A stretch of 64,000 bases of DNA from Apteryx mantelli (Eukaryota; Chordata; Aves; Apterygiformes; Apterygidae): the NCBI RefSeq assembly GCF_036417845.1, contig NC_089981.1:4171501-4235500 (forward strand), read 5' to 3'. The notes under the pieces were generated by a model. It saw only the letters and a list, made by a program, of their open reading frames with translations, did not search any database and had not been told where the DNA came from. Shown piece by piece: positions 47,754-60,195 of this stretch. How positions within the stretch are numbered: position 1 is the stretch's first letter; each line of letters begins with the position of its first letter. A program made the translations under genes and the position numbers.

Positions 47754-50700
47754 ATGGCTTGCCTCAGTCATTTGGAGGTCCTTAACATAGACACCACTTG
47801 CTCCATCAGTCTGACTACCTGCAGGACCCTGTCATGATTCCCGGTGGCCACAGCTTGTGTAGAGCCTGCATCACCCACTACTGGGAGCCAGCGGTCAAGG
47901 ACTTCAGCTGCTCAATGTGTCAGCATGTTTGTGCTCAGCAAGTCATGTACCCCAACCGGCAGCTGGCCAGCATAGTGGAGACAGCCTGGCAGTTGCCTTT
48001 TGTCAAGGAAAAGATGCAGAACGAGAAGCTCTGCTGCCGGCACCATGAGGTCATCAGTCTCTTCTGCAAGGAGGACCAGGAAGCCATGTGTGTGGTGTGT
48101 GCAGTCTCCCACGGCCATCTCACTCATACAGGAGGGCCCCTGGATGAAGCCCTCAAAAAACACAAGGAAAGCAAATGGTATCTCCCGGAGGTACTGCTAG
48201 AAAGCATTTCCTTCACAAGGTTTGAGATACCTGGCATTCCACTCCAGTCTTTAAACTTCTAACCATCTCATCCTAAGTAAGGCAGTAGGGCAGTTCAGAC
48301 CCACCAATACTTGTTAAGTCACAGGAATGCAGCAGAACAGTCTGGGAACAAGTGTTGCATCTCTAGTTTGACTTTGACGCTAAATATTTCAAAAGGGTGC
48401 TAGTGACTAGAGAAACTCTAGAGAAATTTGTATTCAAGCACCACAGTTTGGAAGTGGAGCCTAGGGATCAGAACATGAGTAGATTATGAAAGAGGATGTA
48501 GGGCCTCCCCAGTTCTGGGAAGGAGTTTAATCTAGGCATAAGAGCTGAGTGTAGGCCCAATGACTACTGGCTCCTACCCGCTCTAAGCAGCGAAGCAGAA
48601 CTTATTAGTAGATTCCGCTCTTCTCTGCAAACAGGGAGGAGAAAGACAGTCCCTGCTACAGAAGGAGGAGGGTACGTGCTGGGGGCTCAGGGTTTCGTTT
48701 CTATGATCCAGTAAAGAAACTGGAGTCTAATGGATAGAGCAAGGAGGAACGGGAACTAAGGCAGCTGTATGTAGAAATGTGCCTATACCTCATGGCCAGC
48801 TTGAGGTGAGACCACCCAAAACTACAGTAATGATTCCGACATCAGAAACTGATGTTACTGCTCACGGGCTCTCCATCTTGAAGCTGAAGAAACATTCCAG
48901 CAGCTGAGTGGGATGTGTGCTTCACCCTCTGAGGCAACCTCAACCAATTGAGCTAGCTGTGTTGGTGGCTAGAACCAACAGTCTGACAAATGTGCTTATT
49001 CACTTCACCGGACAGTAGATGCATAGTCAGCTAATTAGCTTTCTAGAATACTCCTGTGACTATACTGACATCTAGTGGAATTTAGGCATCTAATTCATCT
49101 AATTCATCTAAATGTAGATGTCTTAATCTTGGACAGAATCCCAGCCAAGGTGTCTGCACAAGTTGCATCCAAAATGTTGGAGGCATTTTTCAGGACCCCC
49201 CCCCAATTCTTTATTTTTTTTTTAGGAATCTCAACTTAGGATTCGATTAGTCGTTTTCAGAGGCAGGAGGGAGTGTTAGAGCAAAATTTGTGATGTTCCA
49301 CTGAGTAACTCCTGCTGTCCCATATCTGAGGGTGGAGTCAGAAGTTCCATTTTGATTCAGAGATACAGTAGGTTTCCTGGAAAGTTGCTCTGGTGATTGA
49401 CTCCCTAGAAAAAATTAATCTATACAGTGTAGAACTATCTTGCTTTGACTCCTTGTCTGCACTTCTAGCTGCTGTTCAGAAGCTAAATTTTGAAGGCAGA
49501 GGAATATTGTAACCTGTATTGCTGCTGTACACACAGGTGTTCAGAACTTTAACCCAGAAACACTCAGTGTAGTACCTGATGCAGATGTTCAGTGTGAATA
49601 GCCAGAGGATTGCTGGAATTTATAATTGACATCCCATGAAAGCAAAGTGCATGAAGTGACATGTCAGATCAATTGGTATATGATTCTCAGCTGGTATGAT
49701 CCAAGCCTTCTCAGTGCTGCTTCAGCATCTGATGCCTTGGACCATTTTGCCTGAGCAGAATCTCTTGCCCTTCCCTCTCCAGGATAAGCTACAAGCTTGC
49801 GTGGAGCATCTGGGCAGAAAAGCAAAGGATTTGAAGGAACATTTATCCATGGAGGAGAAAAAGCCCAAGGAGCTGAGAGTAAGTGGAAGAAGGGGCAGAG
49901 CTGGGAGGAGTGGGGTAGGGGCCTTCTCTTTAGGCCCACCCAGCTGGAGTGAACTGCAGTGGTGTGGTGAGCTCAGAAGAGTTGACAAGAGGGGCTCTTC
50001 CCTTCCCTGGGGGTGTTGGCTCAGGTCAGTCCCCAGCTGGGAGATGCTCTCTAATCTCCTGGTGACTTCTCTGTCCCACAGGAGTTAGTGTGGAACTGTC
50101 ATAAGCGCATTACCTGTGACTTTGAGGAGCTGCACTCCTTCCCGGAGCAAGAGGAGGACCAGCAGTTGCATTGCCTGAGAGCAGAAGAGATTGAGATGCT
50201 GGGGAGGCTGAAGACCACCACAGCACACCCCTCGGAGCAGTGCTGCTCTCTCAACACCCTCATGGTGGACATGGAAAGATGCCTGGAGTCCAGAGCAGGG
50301 GTGCTCAAGGTTTGTATGCTGGGGCTTTTCCTACACCAATGTGTGGATCACAGCCTTTCAAAGAAGCTCTTGTGGCAGTCCCTTTCTCTGGGGCAGGGCT
50401 GAAGCTCTGCCTGGCATTTTGAGAGGTCACTATTAATCTGTATGGCCCTCTGCAACCAGGAGCCCTGGATCTCCCTGTTGAATCTCTTCCATGTGGTCTA
50501 GCTGAGAGCAACATGACTTTCATCTTTCTTGGTGAGGTGAGGAAAAGGCTGAGCTTTAAACTTAGTCATGGTAGGTCTGCACCTTGGAAAGCAAGACTTT
50601 ATACTCAAAGGGTAAAAATGGGGTGTGACTCATCCAGATGTCATGAGCCAGACCTTACAAGTGCTGCCTTTCTTTCCATTTCCCCCAAATAATTAGCAGA

Positions 50701-52154
50701 ATTAATGACACCTGGGTTAGATAAAGCCCAGCACTAACAGGCAAAAGGATTGCTGGGCATGCAGACACGCCCTACAATATTTATGCTGATGGGGTTTTTT
50801 TTGGTGGGATCTGACTTGCTGTCTTCCCTCTCCTTTTCTAGGACATGCAGAGTGTCCTGCAGAGGTGATGTACCCTATTCTTCTTCCTATTTGGGGGGAG
50901 GGGAGGGGATAGGGAAGGAGCCGTTAGTAGTTGAAGATGCAATTGCTTGGTAGGAGTGCTCCTTTCCTCTGGGATTAGTGCCATGCCAGTGTTTCAGTGC
51001 AGTGTTAGGAGACTGGCTGCATTGCACTGTAATAGAATGATCCCCCTGGAAGATAAAACCTGATTATTGGTGGTCAGTTCCATCCTTTGCCTTTTCTCAG
51101 ACCAGGATAGTTATACTGACTCTGGGCCAAATCCCAATATATATGAACTGTCAGCTTCTTCCCCTTAATTTTTTCCTCTCATGGTTTCTCAGTGGGAATA
51201 TAGACTTTTGGTAAGCTTCCAGCATTTCAACCTTAGCATAGCAATAATTCCTAGAAACAGCTGCTGTGTTTTGTACTAGGGAATGGCATCTTCTAGACAC
51301 TGTGATTGATTCGATTACTAGATGAGGTCACTTCTTTCCTTAGGTATGAAACACTTAAGAACCTGGAGCTACCTTCTGTCCCTCTTGAGCTGAAGAGGGC
51401 AACGGCCTGTTTCCCTAGGCCATTATTTCAGCTTAAGAAGATGCTGAAGAAGTACCCTGGTAGTCAAGCTATATAGAGACCTAGGTCTGGGACTTGAGTC
51501 CAGTCCTTGGCTCTGAAAAGTGTCTTCTGTTTGGCATTCTGAATTCACCTGTATGTCTAGGCCCGGTTTAAAATGTTGAAGTGACTAGACTTGACTCTTC
51601 TCATTTAAATGTTTATCTTGTTGGTGAATCCAATGAACGGACCTGAGAGCTCATTTGTGGGCCCCTTTGTGGAGAAAGCCCATTATATCAGTGCATGTGC
51701 TCAACAGCACCCCTGTCACTCTGCCAAAGTGCAGGACTGACCCCTGGTGCCAGTATTGTTGGTGCCTGCCTGAATAAGGGGTCAGGAGTGGGGCACTTGA
51801 GAGATGAAACAGATGACAGTGCAGACTATCAGAGGAAGGTAAGCAACTTCAGGAAAAAGGTGGCATAGCATAGAGCTAAGACAATTTGGTGTAGGGACTC
51901 AGAGAAAGCAATTCAAGCGTGCGGTATGGTGAGGAGATGGGGCATGGAGGGTTGACAGATGCCCAGCCGCCTTGTGGTCAATGGGCAAATGGCTGTGTAA
52001 TTGCTCTTCTCCAGCTGATTCTTCTGGGGTGAGGTGTGTGAATCCATTGCTCCCTCCCCCTTGGTTTTCCCTGCTTTCTCATAGTCTCTGCTCTGCTAAA
52101 GGAGATGTGTCTCTGGACCCTCAGACAGCTCATGCCAGTGTGGTACAGACATAG
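47754..52154 (+). pseudogene. TRIM family gene (RING, B-box, coiled coil, PRY remnant), disrupted
   Basis: TRIM proteins are RING E3 ubiquitin ligases. Exons: 47754-48190 (RING and B-box2), 49783-49878 (96 bp), 50082-50309 (228 bp), 50842-50864 (23 bp), 51344-51459 (116 bp) and a PRY exon from 52102. These are the standard TRIM/butyrophilin exon sizes and all phases agree. The start MACLSHLEVLNIDTTCSISL is shifted by one missing base near 47813 relative to DYLQDPVMIPGGHSLCRACI, so the RING is broken; its second cysteine is also serine (CSIS for CPIC). The B-box CRHHEVISLFCKEDQEAMCV and CAVSHGHLTH is intact. Coiled-coil exons read KLQACVEHLGRKAKDLKEHL and ELVWNCHKRITCDFEEL. PRY begins DVSLDPQTAHASVV and hits TAG at 52152-52154; no SPRY follows. 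Closest in style to the TRIM7/39/41 group, exact orthologue unresolved. Confidence 0.88.
48191..49782 (+). other. Intron 1 of the TRIM-like gene
   Basis: Runs from donor GGAG|GTACTG to acceptor CTCTCCAG. No other gene is seen inside it. Confidence 0.7.
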
Positions 52155-52419
52155 TCCCTTCAACAGCGGGGATGTCATATCTCTGAATACTGATTTCAAT
52201 CTTCTTTCTCTATATTGTCAGGAGGCAGACACCTGTGGTGCAGGATGAGCACAGAAATAGTGTGCCCCTCTCTACAATCAACTTAGATGTTGCAGATGAA
52301 GTTGAATGGGTATGATGTACAAGGCAGCAGCTGAAGTACTTCCTTGAAGCCATCAAGTTAAATTTGACAAAATTTAGGCTCTTGCTTAAAATGCAATCTG
52401 TTTCAAGTGTGAAGAGAAG

Positions 52420-53490
52420 AGAAATAGTTGAATGAGCAGCTGGAATGCATGGAGCTCTGTGGTGACAGGTGAGAGGCCAGCTGAGAGCTCATGGGTCAGG
52501 ACTGGGGGCAGACCAGCACTGGTGACCATGTAATGGGTGTCTGCTGTAGATAATCTCTTCGGGAAGAAGAAATAGGTGAGGCATTCTTCAGAGAACTGGA
52601 ATAAAGTTTATGTCCACAGGCCCTGGTCCTATGAGCTTCAACCACCCTGATATTGGCTGGCTGGACAATGGAGTAGGGCACAAGAAATCCAGGGAGTTTA
52701 TGGAGTGCATTGATGACAACTTTCTAACACAGGTGATCAAGGAGCTGAGGAGGAGAGGCACTCTGGATCTCATACATACAAACAAGGAAGGACTGACTGG
52801 AGATGTGGAAGTCGGGGGCAGTCTTAGCTGCAGTGACCACAAAATGGTGGAGCTGAGGATCCTGTGAGGAGGGAGCAGAGGACAAAAGGCAGGATCAATA
52901 CCCTGGGCTTGAGGAGAAGAGAATTTGGCCTGCTCGGGAAGGGTTCCATATGATATGGTCCTGGAGGGAAGAGGGGTCCAAGACAGCTGGCTGATATTCA
53001 AGGATCACCTCCTCCAAGCTCAAGAGTGGTCCATTCCAACAAGCAGGAAATCAAGCAGAGGTAGCAAGAGGTTTATGTGGATGAACAAGGAGCTCCTGGC
53101 TGACCTCAAACCTAACAAGGAAGTGTACAGGAGAGATTCCCAAGGACTGCAAGAGAGCAAATGCCCCTGCTACCTTCAAGAAGGGCAAGGAGGAGGATTC
53201 AGGGAACTACAAGCCAGTCAGCCTCACCTCAGTCCCTAGGATGGTGATGGAGCAACTAATCCTGGACATCATTTGCAGAGATATGAAAGAAAGGTGATAG
53301 GCTGGAGGTAGACAGGATGGCTTTATGAGGGGAAACTCTGCTTAACAAAGCTGCCAGCCTGCTCTGAGGAGATGATTGGCTTGGCGGGTGAGGGGAGAGG
53401 AGAGGTACTTGTTTACCTCAGTTGCAACAAGGCTTTTGACACAGTCTCTCATGACATCCTGCTAGAGAAACTGATGAAGTTCAGGCTAGA
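52420..53490 (+). mobile_element. CR1 LINE fragment, ORF2, internally deleted
   Basis: The + strand carries pieces of a CR1 ORF2. The endonuclease part includes SFNHPDIGWLDNGVGHKKSR, ECIDDNFLTQVIKELRRRGT, DLIHTNKEGLTGDVEVGGSL and CSDHKMVELRIL. It ends near MNKELLADLKPNKEVYR, then jumps at about 53130 to the reverse-transcriptase part (NYKPVSL-like, then CNKAFDTVSHDILLEKLMKF), so the intervening portion is deleted. Frames shift several times and stops are present, so it is inactive. It stops at about 53490 without a CR1 3' tail, directly beside OR-derived DNA. Confidence 0.85.
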
Positions 53491-53494
53491 TAGG

Positions 53495-53740
53495 TGGACA
53501 GTGACAGCTGACATGAGGGCATCCTTTCCACCTGTGTTTCTCAGGCTGTGGATCAAGAGATTTAGCCTGGGGATGACATCATATAAAATAGTGCTCCAAT
53601 TTTGCCTTGCCATTGTGAGCTGTTGCACTGAGGTTGAACATAAACGCAACTAGCTGTTGCATATAGCACGCTGACTGCTATCAGATGGAGAAGTTCTTTT
53701 CTGTGAGCTGATAGCATCCTCAGGATGTTTTGAAAGCCCC
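53495..53740 (-). pseudogene. Olfactory receptor C-terminal fragment
   Basis: On the minus strand, ILRMLSAHRKELLHLIAVSV and YVQPQCNSSQWQGKIGALFY correspond to OR TM6, loop and the start of TM7. After a frameshift near 53580 it continues VIPRLNLLIHSLRNTGGKDA, matching the OR TM7 signature PMLNPLIYSLRNKEVKDA. Nothing N-terminal to TM6 is recognised to the right. The receptor is of a different type from the three upstream. Confidence 0.8.
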
Positions 53741-54195
53741 CTGCAGTGTGCTTAGATGCCACTGAAGATTTTCAGTATTTTACGTTATGCATTTTGTTTG
53801 CACTGTCAGCCTGAGGAGCGGAATATATTGACTCTGATTTGGATGTTTCCCTCTAAACTAGAGAGACAGAAGAACCTTTAGATGGTGATTCATTTCATTC
53901 TTGGAGAATTATCTTAATATACAGACAGTATTTATTAAATATGGTGGATATAAATAAACAACAAGAGTAAAACTACAGGAAAGCAGGCATGTAATGGAAG
54001 AAGTTTCTAAGTCCTTTGCGTCACTGGCCTTTCATTCCATAGATAGGAAATCCATAGGGATTTACAAGTGATTGGTCTAATATCCGACAGCATAGCAGAG
54101 AAGAAAACAGGGGTGTACTACATGACATTCTACAACATGCCCCTTTTGTCTCTTCCACCTATGATTTAGTTGCAAAAGGTTTGAGAAAAGACTTC

Positions 54196-55025
54196 TGTCG
54201 CGAAAGGAGTGATGCACTTCCCTCGTAAGAGGGAAGCAGCACTATGTTTACTGCAGTAAGACAGTGACTTAACAAAGTTCAGTCGTAAATAAGAACGATT
54301 TAACGAGGTTCGATTGGCAAGGTTCTCTCAGTTATTTACTGCATGAAGGACAGGGTCAGATGCGTGTGCAATGGAGACCCTCCCGTTGAGTCACGAGGTC
54401 CAGACTGGACCCCCTTGCTTTCTAAACTCCTTTGGAGAGAAGCCCAGGTGCAGCTGGATCCAGTCCTAGTCCCAGACTTGGTCAACAGTTCATATCTAAA
54501 GGAGTGAGTGCAAAGGGAACCCTCCTGTTGAGTCACAAGATTCAGACTGGACCCCCTTGCTTTCTAAACTCCTTCGGAGAGAAGCCTAGGTGCGGCAGAA
54601 TCCAGTCCTAGTCTCAGACTTGGTCAACGGTTTATGGGTAAGGAATTAGGTGTGCTATCAGTCAGGGATATAACTCAGGAAAGTTTTGCGAAGTTCACAA
54701 AAGTTCAGCATGCTGTTGATCACTTACCGAGGATCTGTGGCGGGTAAGGAATCTCTCAGCCTCGAGGAGTGACCTTGAGAGGCGCTCCTACTCAAAAGGA
54801 GGTTCTGCAGTGCAGCCCGCTGCTGTGCAGGAGAGCTCAATGGGCTCTGGGCTGCCCCCTATTTATGGGGGGGAGATGATTGACTCATGGTCATATTTGC
54901 ATGCTAGACAGGTCTTAGCTGGTGCATGCTCAACTAGCCCCTACATACGTGCTGTTTACAGGGAGGTCAGGTTGAGGGGGAGAGAGCACATCAGTGGGGG
55001 GAGGGGGAAGGAGCACACCGTCACA
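54196..55025 (-). mobile_element. Solo LTR with 5-bp target duplication
   Basis: The edges read TGTCGCGA (left) and CCGTCACA (right), so in minus orientation the element starts TGTGACGG and ends TCGCGACA. ACTTC flanks both sides (54191-54195 and 55026-55030). A CCCATAAATAGGG box on the minus strand (complement of about 54858-54870) looks like a TATA box. At 830 bp it differs in size, sequence and target duplication length from the LTR at 17474, so it is another family. I found no internal genes or second LTR. Orientation is inferred only from the TATA-like box. Confidence 0.82.
54360..54640 (+). repeat. 142-bp tandem duplication inside the LTR
   Basis: Two copies of a unit containing GTTGAGTCACRAG, CAGACTGGACCCCCTTGCTT, CTAAACTCCTT and CAGACTTGGTCAAC are offset by exactly 142 bp (GTTGAGTCAC at 54385 and 54527). 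The copies differ at several bases. Confidence 0.9.
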
Positions 55026-55030
55026 ACTTC

Positions 55031-58000
55031 TTTCCTTAGTCCACTCACTCTCAAACAACTGTATATGAGGCAGAGAAGAAGAGTCAGAAAGGTTTCTTGC
55101 ATCTCTGAATTTTGCATTTTCCTGTATAATCCCACAAGGCTTTCAGGGTGCTGCAGTCTGGTTGCATCTCTGCATGCTGCTCTTAGTAGGGCTATTGTTT
55201 CTACAGCAGACAATCTCCTTCCAAAAAAACCCCAATCTTCTAGATCAGGTATTCAAAGAGACAGATATCCATGCTAAACCCAACAGAAGCAGCAATGACC
55301 AAACCTACCTCAAGCACAAAGAAGCTAATCCCTACAGCTTCTAAAGGCCTTGGCCTCTGCTCCCAGCAGAGATTTTTTTTTTTTTTTAAACCCATTACAT
55401 CAGGATTTCCTTGACAGTGCTGTCCATTCCCACTCTCAGACAACCATTTGATATGCAGTTCAAAGTCACCGGCGTATCATTTTGATTAGAAAGAGGCTGT
55501 TGGAAACAGCTAACGTTTGCTCAAGCTTTTATCTGCTGTGAAATAGTTTGTGGCCAAAACAATGGCACGCACATATCATTTAAAAATATTATTAAACCTA
55601 GTTCCAGACCTTTCACAACAGCTCAATCTTAGATGCTTTAAAGAAACTCCTTCTCAGAATGTTCTTTACACTTCCTAAAACTCTTTCTTCTGAAGTGCCT
55701 TATGCTGGTCATCCATCTGGGTTAATATTCATTTTGAAAATCTTGATTAATGAGAAGAGATATGTTTGTCCAGTCCCCAGCTGTCTGCTTCATTTCCCAA
55801 CTCAGAAGCAAATGTTTGGAAATTCATGGTCATTAACTTACCTGTAGCTTTTAGAAACATCTGAAGTGTTTTTTGATGCTGTAGCTACAGAAAACTTTTC
55901 CATAGTATTCAGACAGTGCTAGTTTAGTCCACAATTCGTAAGAGATTCCTTCCATTTATAGAGGTAGTAAACGTTGTTGGTGACTGCACAGCCTGTTGGT
56001 ACCAGAAGCAATGATCTGGTTGCCTCAGTTTGTTGGTGAATATTACATTGGTATGACCTTACTGAAAAGGGTAAGAAAGGGTCTTCCAGCTGTCAACGCA
56101 GACTGTTGCTCCCCAAAACCATGGGAGCATAGCATGGCTCACATCCAAATGGGTCAGTTCTCTTCTCCCATTTTCCACTTCAAAAGGGGTTAGCCATGGG
56201 CAAACTATTAATGAGCAGTCACTTGGCACTGTATCCTGTCATTGTCTTGGGGGTAGAGGGGGGAGGGAAAGAGATAGTCGGACATGGATTTGGTGCATGC
56301 CAACACTGTGATAGGCCCTGTATTATTTAAGTAGTGACAGTCATACCAAACCAGTTCTGGAGACTATGCCCTGCTGGTTTTTATTTAACTGCAGATGTAG
56401 GAATTGCCTAGTTCAGACCCTGAAATTACACATCCGTGCGTGGCTCCAAGGCTCTTTTTCAGCTGAGAGAAAAGGTGCTATGATGGTGCAGTTCATCTGG
56501 CGTAGGAGAAATATTTACTTTGGGATGGGATGAACGCCAATTCTTGATTTCTCTTCACCTGCTGCACAGGGAACTGCACAGAAAGCCCTGGTACAGATGC
56601 CTCACCTGCACTGTTTCCCATCAATCCCATCCATAACAACTCTGCTGTGATGTCAACATGAGAACAGAGGCAGCCCCCTTCCCCCCCCCACCCCCCCCAA
56701 AAAAAAGCTTCATGAAAAATTCATGGAGGCATTTACCAACTTCTTAAAGCCTGGCTTTGGAATTTAAATGGTTTGGGATAGGAATGGACAATCATGCTAT
56801 TTTTAAAGTTGTTGAAATATACTTTAAAAAAAATCAGAAAATGCATTATGAACCCCTTGTCAACATGATGACCCACAGCTGAAGGTGAACAAAACTTAAA
56901 CTACTTTCATACTTTCACTGGTTTACTGTTAAGAATGCACATTCATTAGCACTGAGAGCTGAGTTCCAGCAGGAAACAGTCATGAGCTTAGCCTTTACAG
57001 AAAGGCAGCAACCACAATAAAAGGCCCCTAAGAAACACATCCTTGACACTTGGTTCCAGTACAGAGCAGTGTGCAAACAACAAAGTCCTCTCAATTATTC
57101 TGCACCAGGCACCACAGCTGGAATGCCATGGCACAGTGCTTTAACAAACCTGAGGTCTATCTCCAGCCATGAGCATTTATCATCGCAGCACAGAAGCATA
57201 GTTAAGATGCACCCAGATTTATCACCACAACACGCACGCACAGGAGTCTGCACAGCACTCTGCCTCTTACCAGAGCAAGTCCAGTGAAGGGCCATGAACT
57301 GATTAAGGCACTGGAGCATCTCTCTTACAAAGGGAGGCAGAGGACTGTTTAGCCCAGAGAAGAGAGGGCTCATGGTGGGGGATCTTATCGGTGTTTATAA
57401 ATATCTGATGGGAAGGTGTGAAGAAGATGGAGCCAGACTCTTCTCAGTGGTGCCCAGTGACAGGAAAACAGGCAATGGGCACAAACTGAAGCTCAGGGAA
57501 GGGATGGTGTACCCAGAATGCATTTTGTTCTTTTGGCTTTATCTGGTGGGATACAAAATGGAATATAATCCAGTATCTGATAAAAGACTACACTTCTTCC
57601 TATAAATTTTGCCCTGTAGACTTTCATAACAACGGTATTATCACTTTTAGGATCTACTCAGACATTTAATTTTTTCCCCTCTCCCAGTGCATAGAAGTCT
57701 AGGCAGACTTGGCGTTGAAGGATCTTTCCGTATTCCTTGCATTACTATATTAAACAGTACCTCAGTACTTGCAGGAATGACTTACACACTGGTTCTATAG
57801 CGAGAGCTCACAAGAATATTCTAGCTGAATCTTATGCAGGAAATTCTTTACTGATAACCATTCTAGCAATTCATTACTATGATCAGCTATGATTTTGTAT
57901 AGGCCCTCCAGAAATGACAAAAGGTAAACCACTTGTGAAATCCATGCGCTACCTGAAGTGCATGTGTAGCCAGGCATAAGAATGAGCACAAATTACCAGC

Positions 58001-60195
58001 ACTACTTCAGAGAACAATCAAAAAAATCCCACTCTTGTTCCAGGAAGCATCCATGCATTTATTTATTGCAATGCCACTTTCCCTCTGGATGCACAGCTTG
58101 GTGTATATGTTACTGTTCCAACACTACCAACCAATAACTTTTGCAGTGTTAACGTGGATAATATTGTTGATCAATCACTCCTAAAGCCTCTTCTCTATGT
58201 TTGCAGTGTGTGCCTCTTACAAAATTAAGACTCCCATGTATATGTTAGAAGATATGCTGGTATTCTGCAAGGATTACCAAACACAGGTCTACCTTATGCA
58301 ATGCTTGCATAGACCTTCGGCTGGAATAAATGCATGAGGTCGAGTTCTCTTTGTGTGTACTGCAGTAAGCCCTAGGACCATCAGAAATCACCTATCCCGT
58401 GAAGTTTTGAAACAGAGAATGGAGCTAATCATTAGGTAATAAACCCAACAGATGCCAGAAATGGACACAGTGAACAGATACATTTCATGTATGCCTAGGA
58501 GTAGAACTAGGGCTGTGCCCTTCCATCTTCCCAAATGGCTTAATGTGCTCTCCACTAGCTGAAAACTTTCTGAGTTACCCCTCTTTTGTTGGACAGCCAC
58601 AGGAGGGCAATACTTCATACAAAATCTCTCTGTGATACACGGCTCCAAAATACAGTGCTGTACAGATAGTCAAGTGATGATGTGCTAATACTAGCCAAAC
58701 GAATGCACCTCCTGCCTGTGAGATGCTCCCTTTCTGGACCTTCTAACCTGAGACCTTACATCTAGATCCCAGTGCTGATAATCCAATCCTGTCACAATGC
58801 AACGTCTGACATTCTGCTAAACCATACATCGCTAGCCATCAGCATGAAGTACGTGGTAAAGCTAACTATCTCATCAAAATGCACACGTCTAAAAGGTAGT
58901 GGTGTAGTTGTATGTGAAAGTATAAACAAGTTCAAGGAGAGCTTCACGTCATGTATCTTAGAAACCTCTTTCAGGTTGGGATGCATTGCCCCTTCAAGGT
59001 CAGAGTCTCCCATGACTATGGAGAGAGCTTTGGGCTGCTGGCTCTCAGTGACACCTCTAGTTTTCAGATGTGTCATTGTAGGCATGTTCTTAGTTGTACC
59101 GGGTAATTAAAAGTAGAAACATAGGGCAGTGTCTGAGATATGTTCTTAGCCAAATCTAATGAGGCCTTCCAATTAACCAGGCTGGTTGTGATGTTGTTAG
59201 CCCAAGACTACAAAGGTCTAGGCTTGTGCATATGATGTTACTGATCCTCAAGATGCTTGTGAACTATATGTGCCACTATCATGTACCAAATGCAAATGCC
59301 GACTTTAAGGCCTTAGGAAAATATCAGCAATTACCAAAAGCGTCCTCAGCTGTGTCTGTGTTATGCTGTTCTTTTTATCAGCTTTGTCATACGGTTACCA
59401 AGGCCTAGTGAATTTTACCTAAGTGGAGAAATATTTCATAAGAATAGCATTACTAGCCTCTCTCTATTCTAGATACTGAAATATTCAGTCCATATGCAAT
59501 AATTGCAGTACTTGTGAAGTATTACTCAGGAAAAAAAAATGAGGCCTTTAGCCCAGTTGCAAGTAGATGTTACATATTGCTTGTAAAAAGGATATTCGTT
59601 CGCCCAGCAAAAAAAAAAAAAAAAAATCTCAGGAGTCTATTTGGAGAATACATGCATGCACTAGTTGATGATATGCTGGGCCCAGATAATTGCAGGCCTG
59701 TTGGGGGAGCAATTTAAATCAAAAGTTTTGAATGCACACCTCTGAATTCAGTGAGTCCTTGGAAAAATAGTTCTTCCTTTGAGCCCTGCTTTCCAGGTCA
59801 ACACCTCTCAGTGGCTTTTTCGGTTGCAGAAAACTCAGCCCTGGCCCGCTAGGAGAGTCTCTCTCCCTCTGTCACTTCAGAGGCCTCGCTCTGGCCAAGT
59901 CCTGCAGCACACTGCCCCCCCTGCAACTCTCAGCTGTCTCTAATCTGCATTCAAACTGCAGATTCCCTACCAAACTCCTGCCCTGCCAAAGGCACTTGCT
60001 CTCCAGAAGGCTCTCAAAGGTCAGGATGTTTGGGGCAACTGAAATCTCCTGGAGTTTCATCTCGATCCACAGTGCAGCAACCAGGACAAGACAAATAAGC
60101 AGCCATTCCCCCTGGTGCCCAGCCACATGCTTTTACATCTATACACTCATTATTATCGCAACTTCCTGGCTGTTTTTTTTTTTTCCTAGATTTTG
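55031..60195. other. Gene-free interval with one CR1 piece
   Basis: No supportable coding sequence. Holds a CR1 fragment at 57275-57510 and homopolymer runs (for example C/A-rich 56680-56706 and an A tract near 59609-59626). Confidence 0.5.
57275..57510 (+). mobile_element. CR1 LINE fragment, 3' part of ORF2
   Basis: The sequence follows CR1: GTGAAGGGCCATGAACTGAT, CTGGAGCATCTCTCTTACAA, TTATAAATATCTGATGGGAA, CCAGACTCTTCTCAGTGGTG, CCCAGTGACAGG and AATGGGCACAAACTGAA. Both 5' and 3' ends of the element are missing. Confidence 0.88.
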
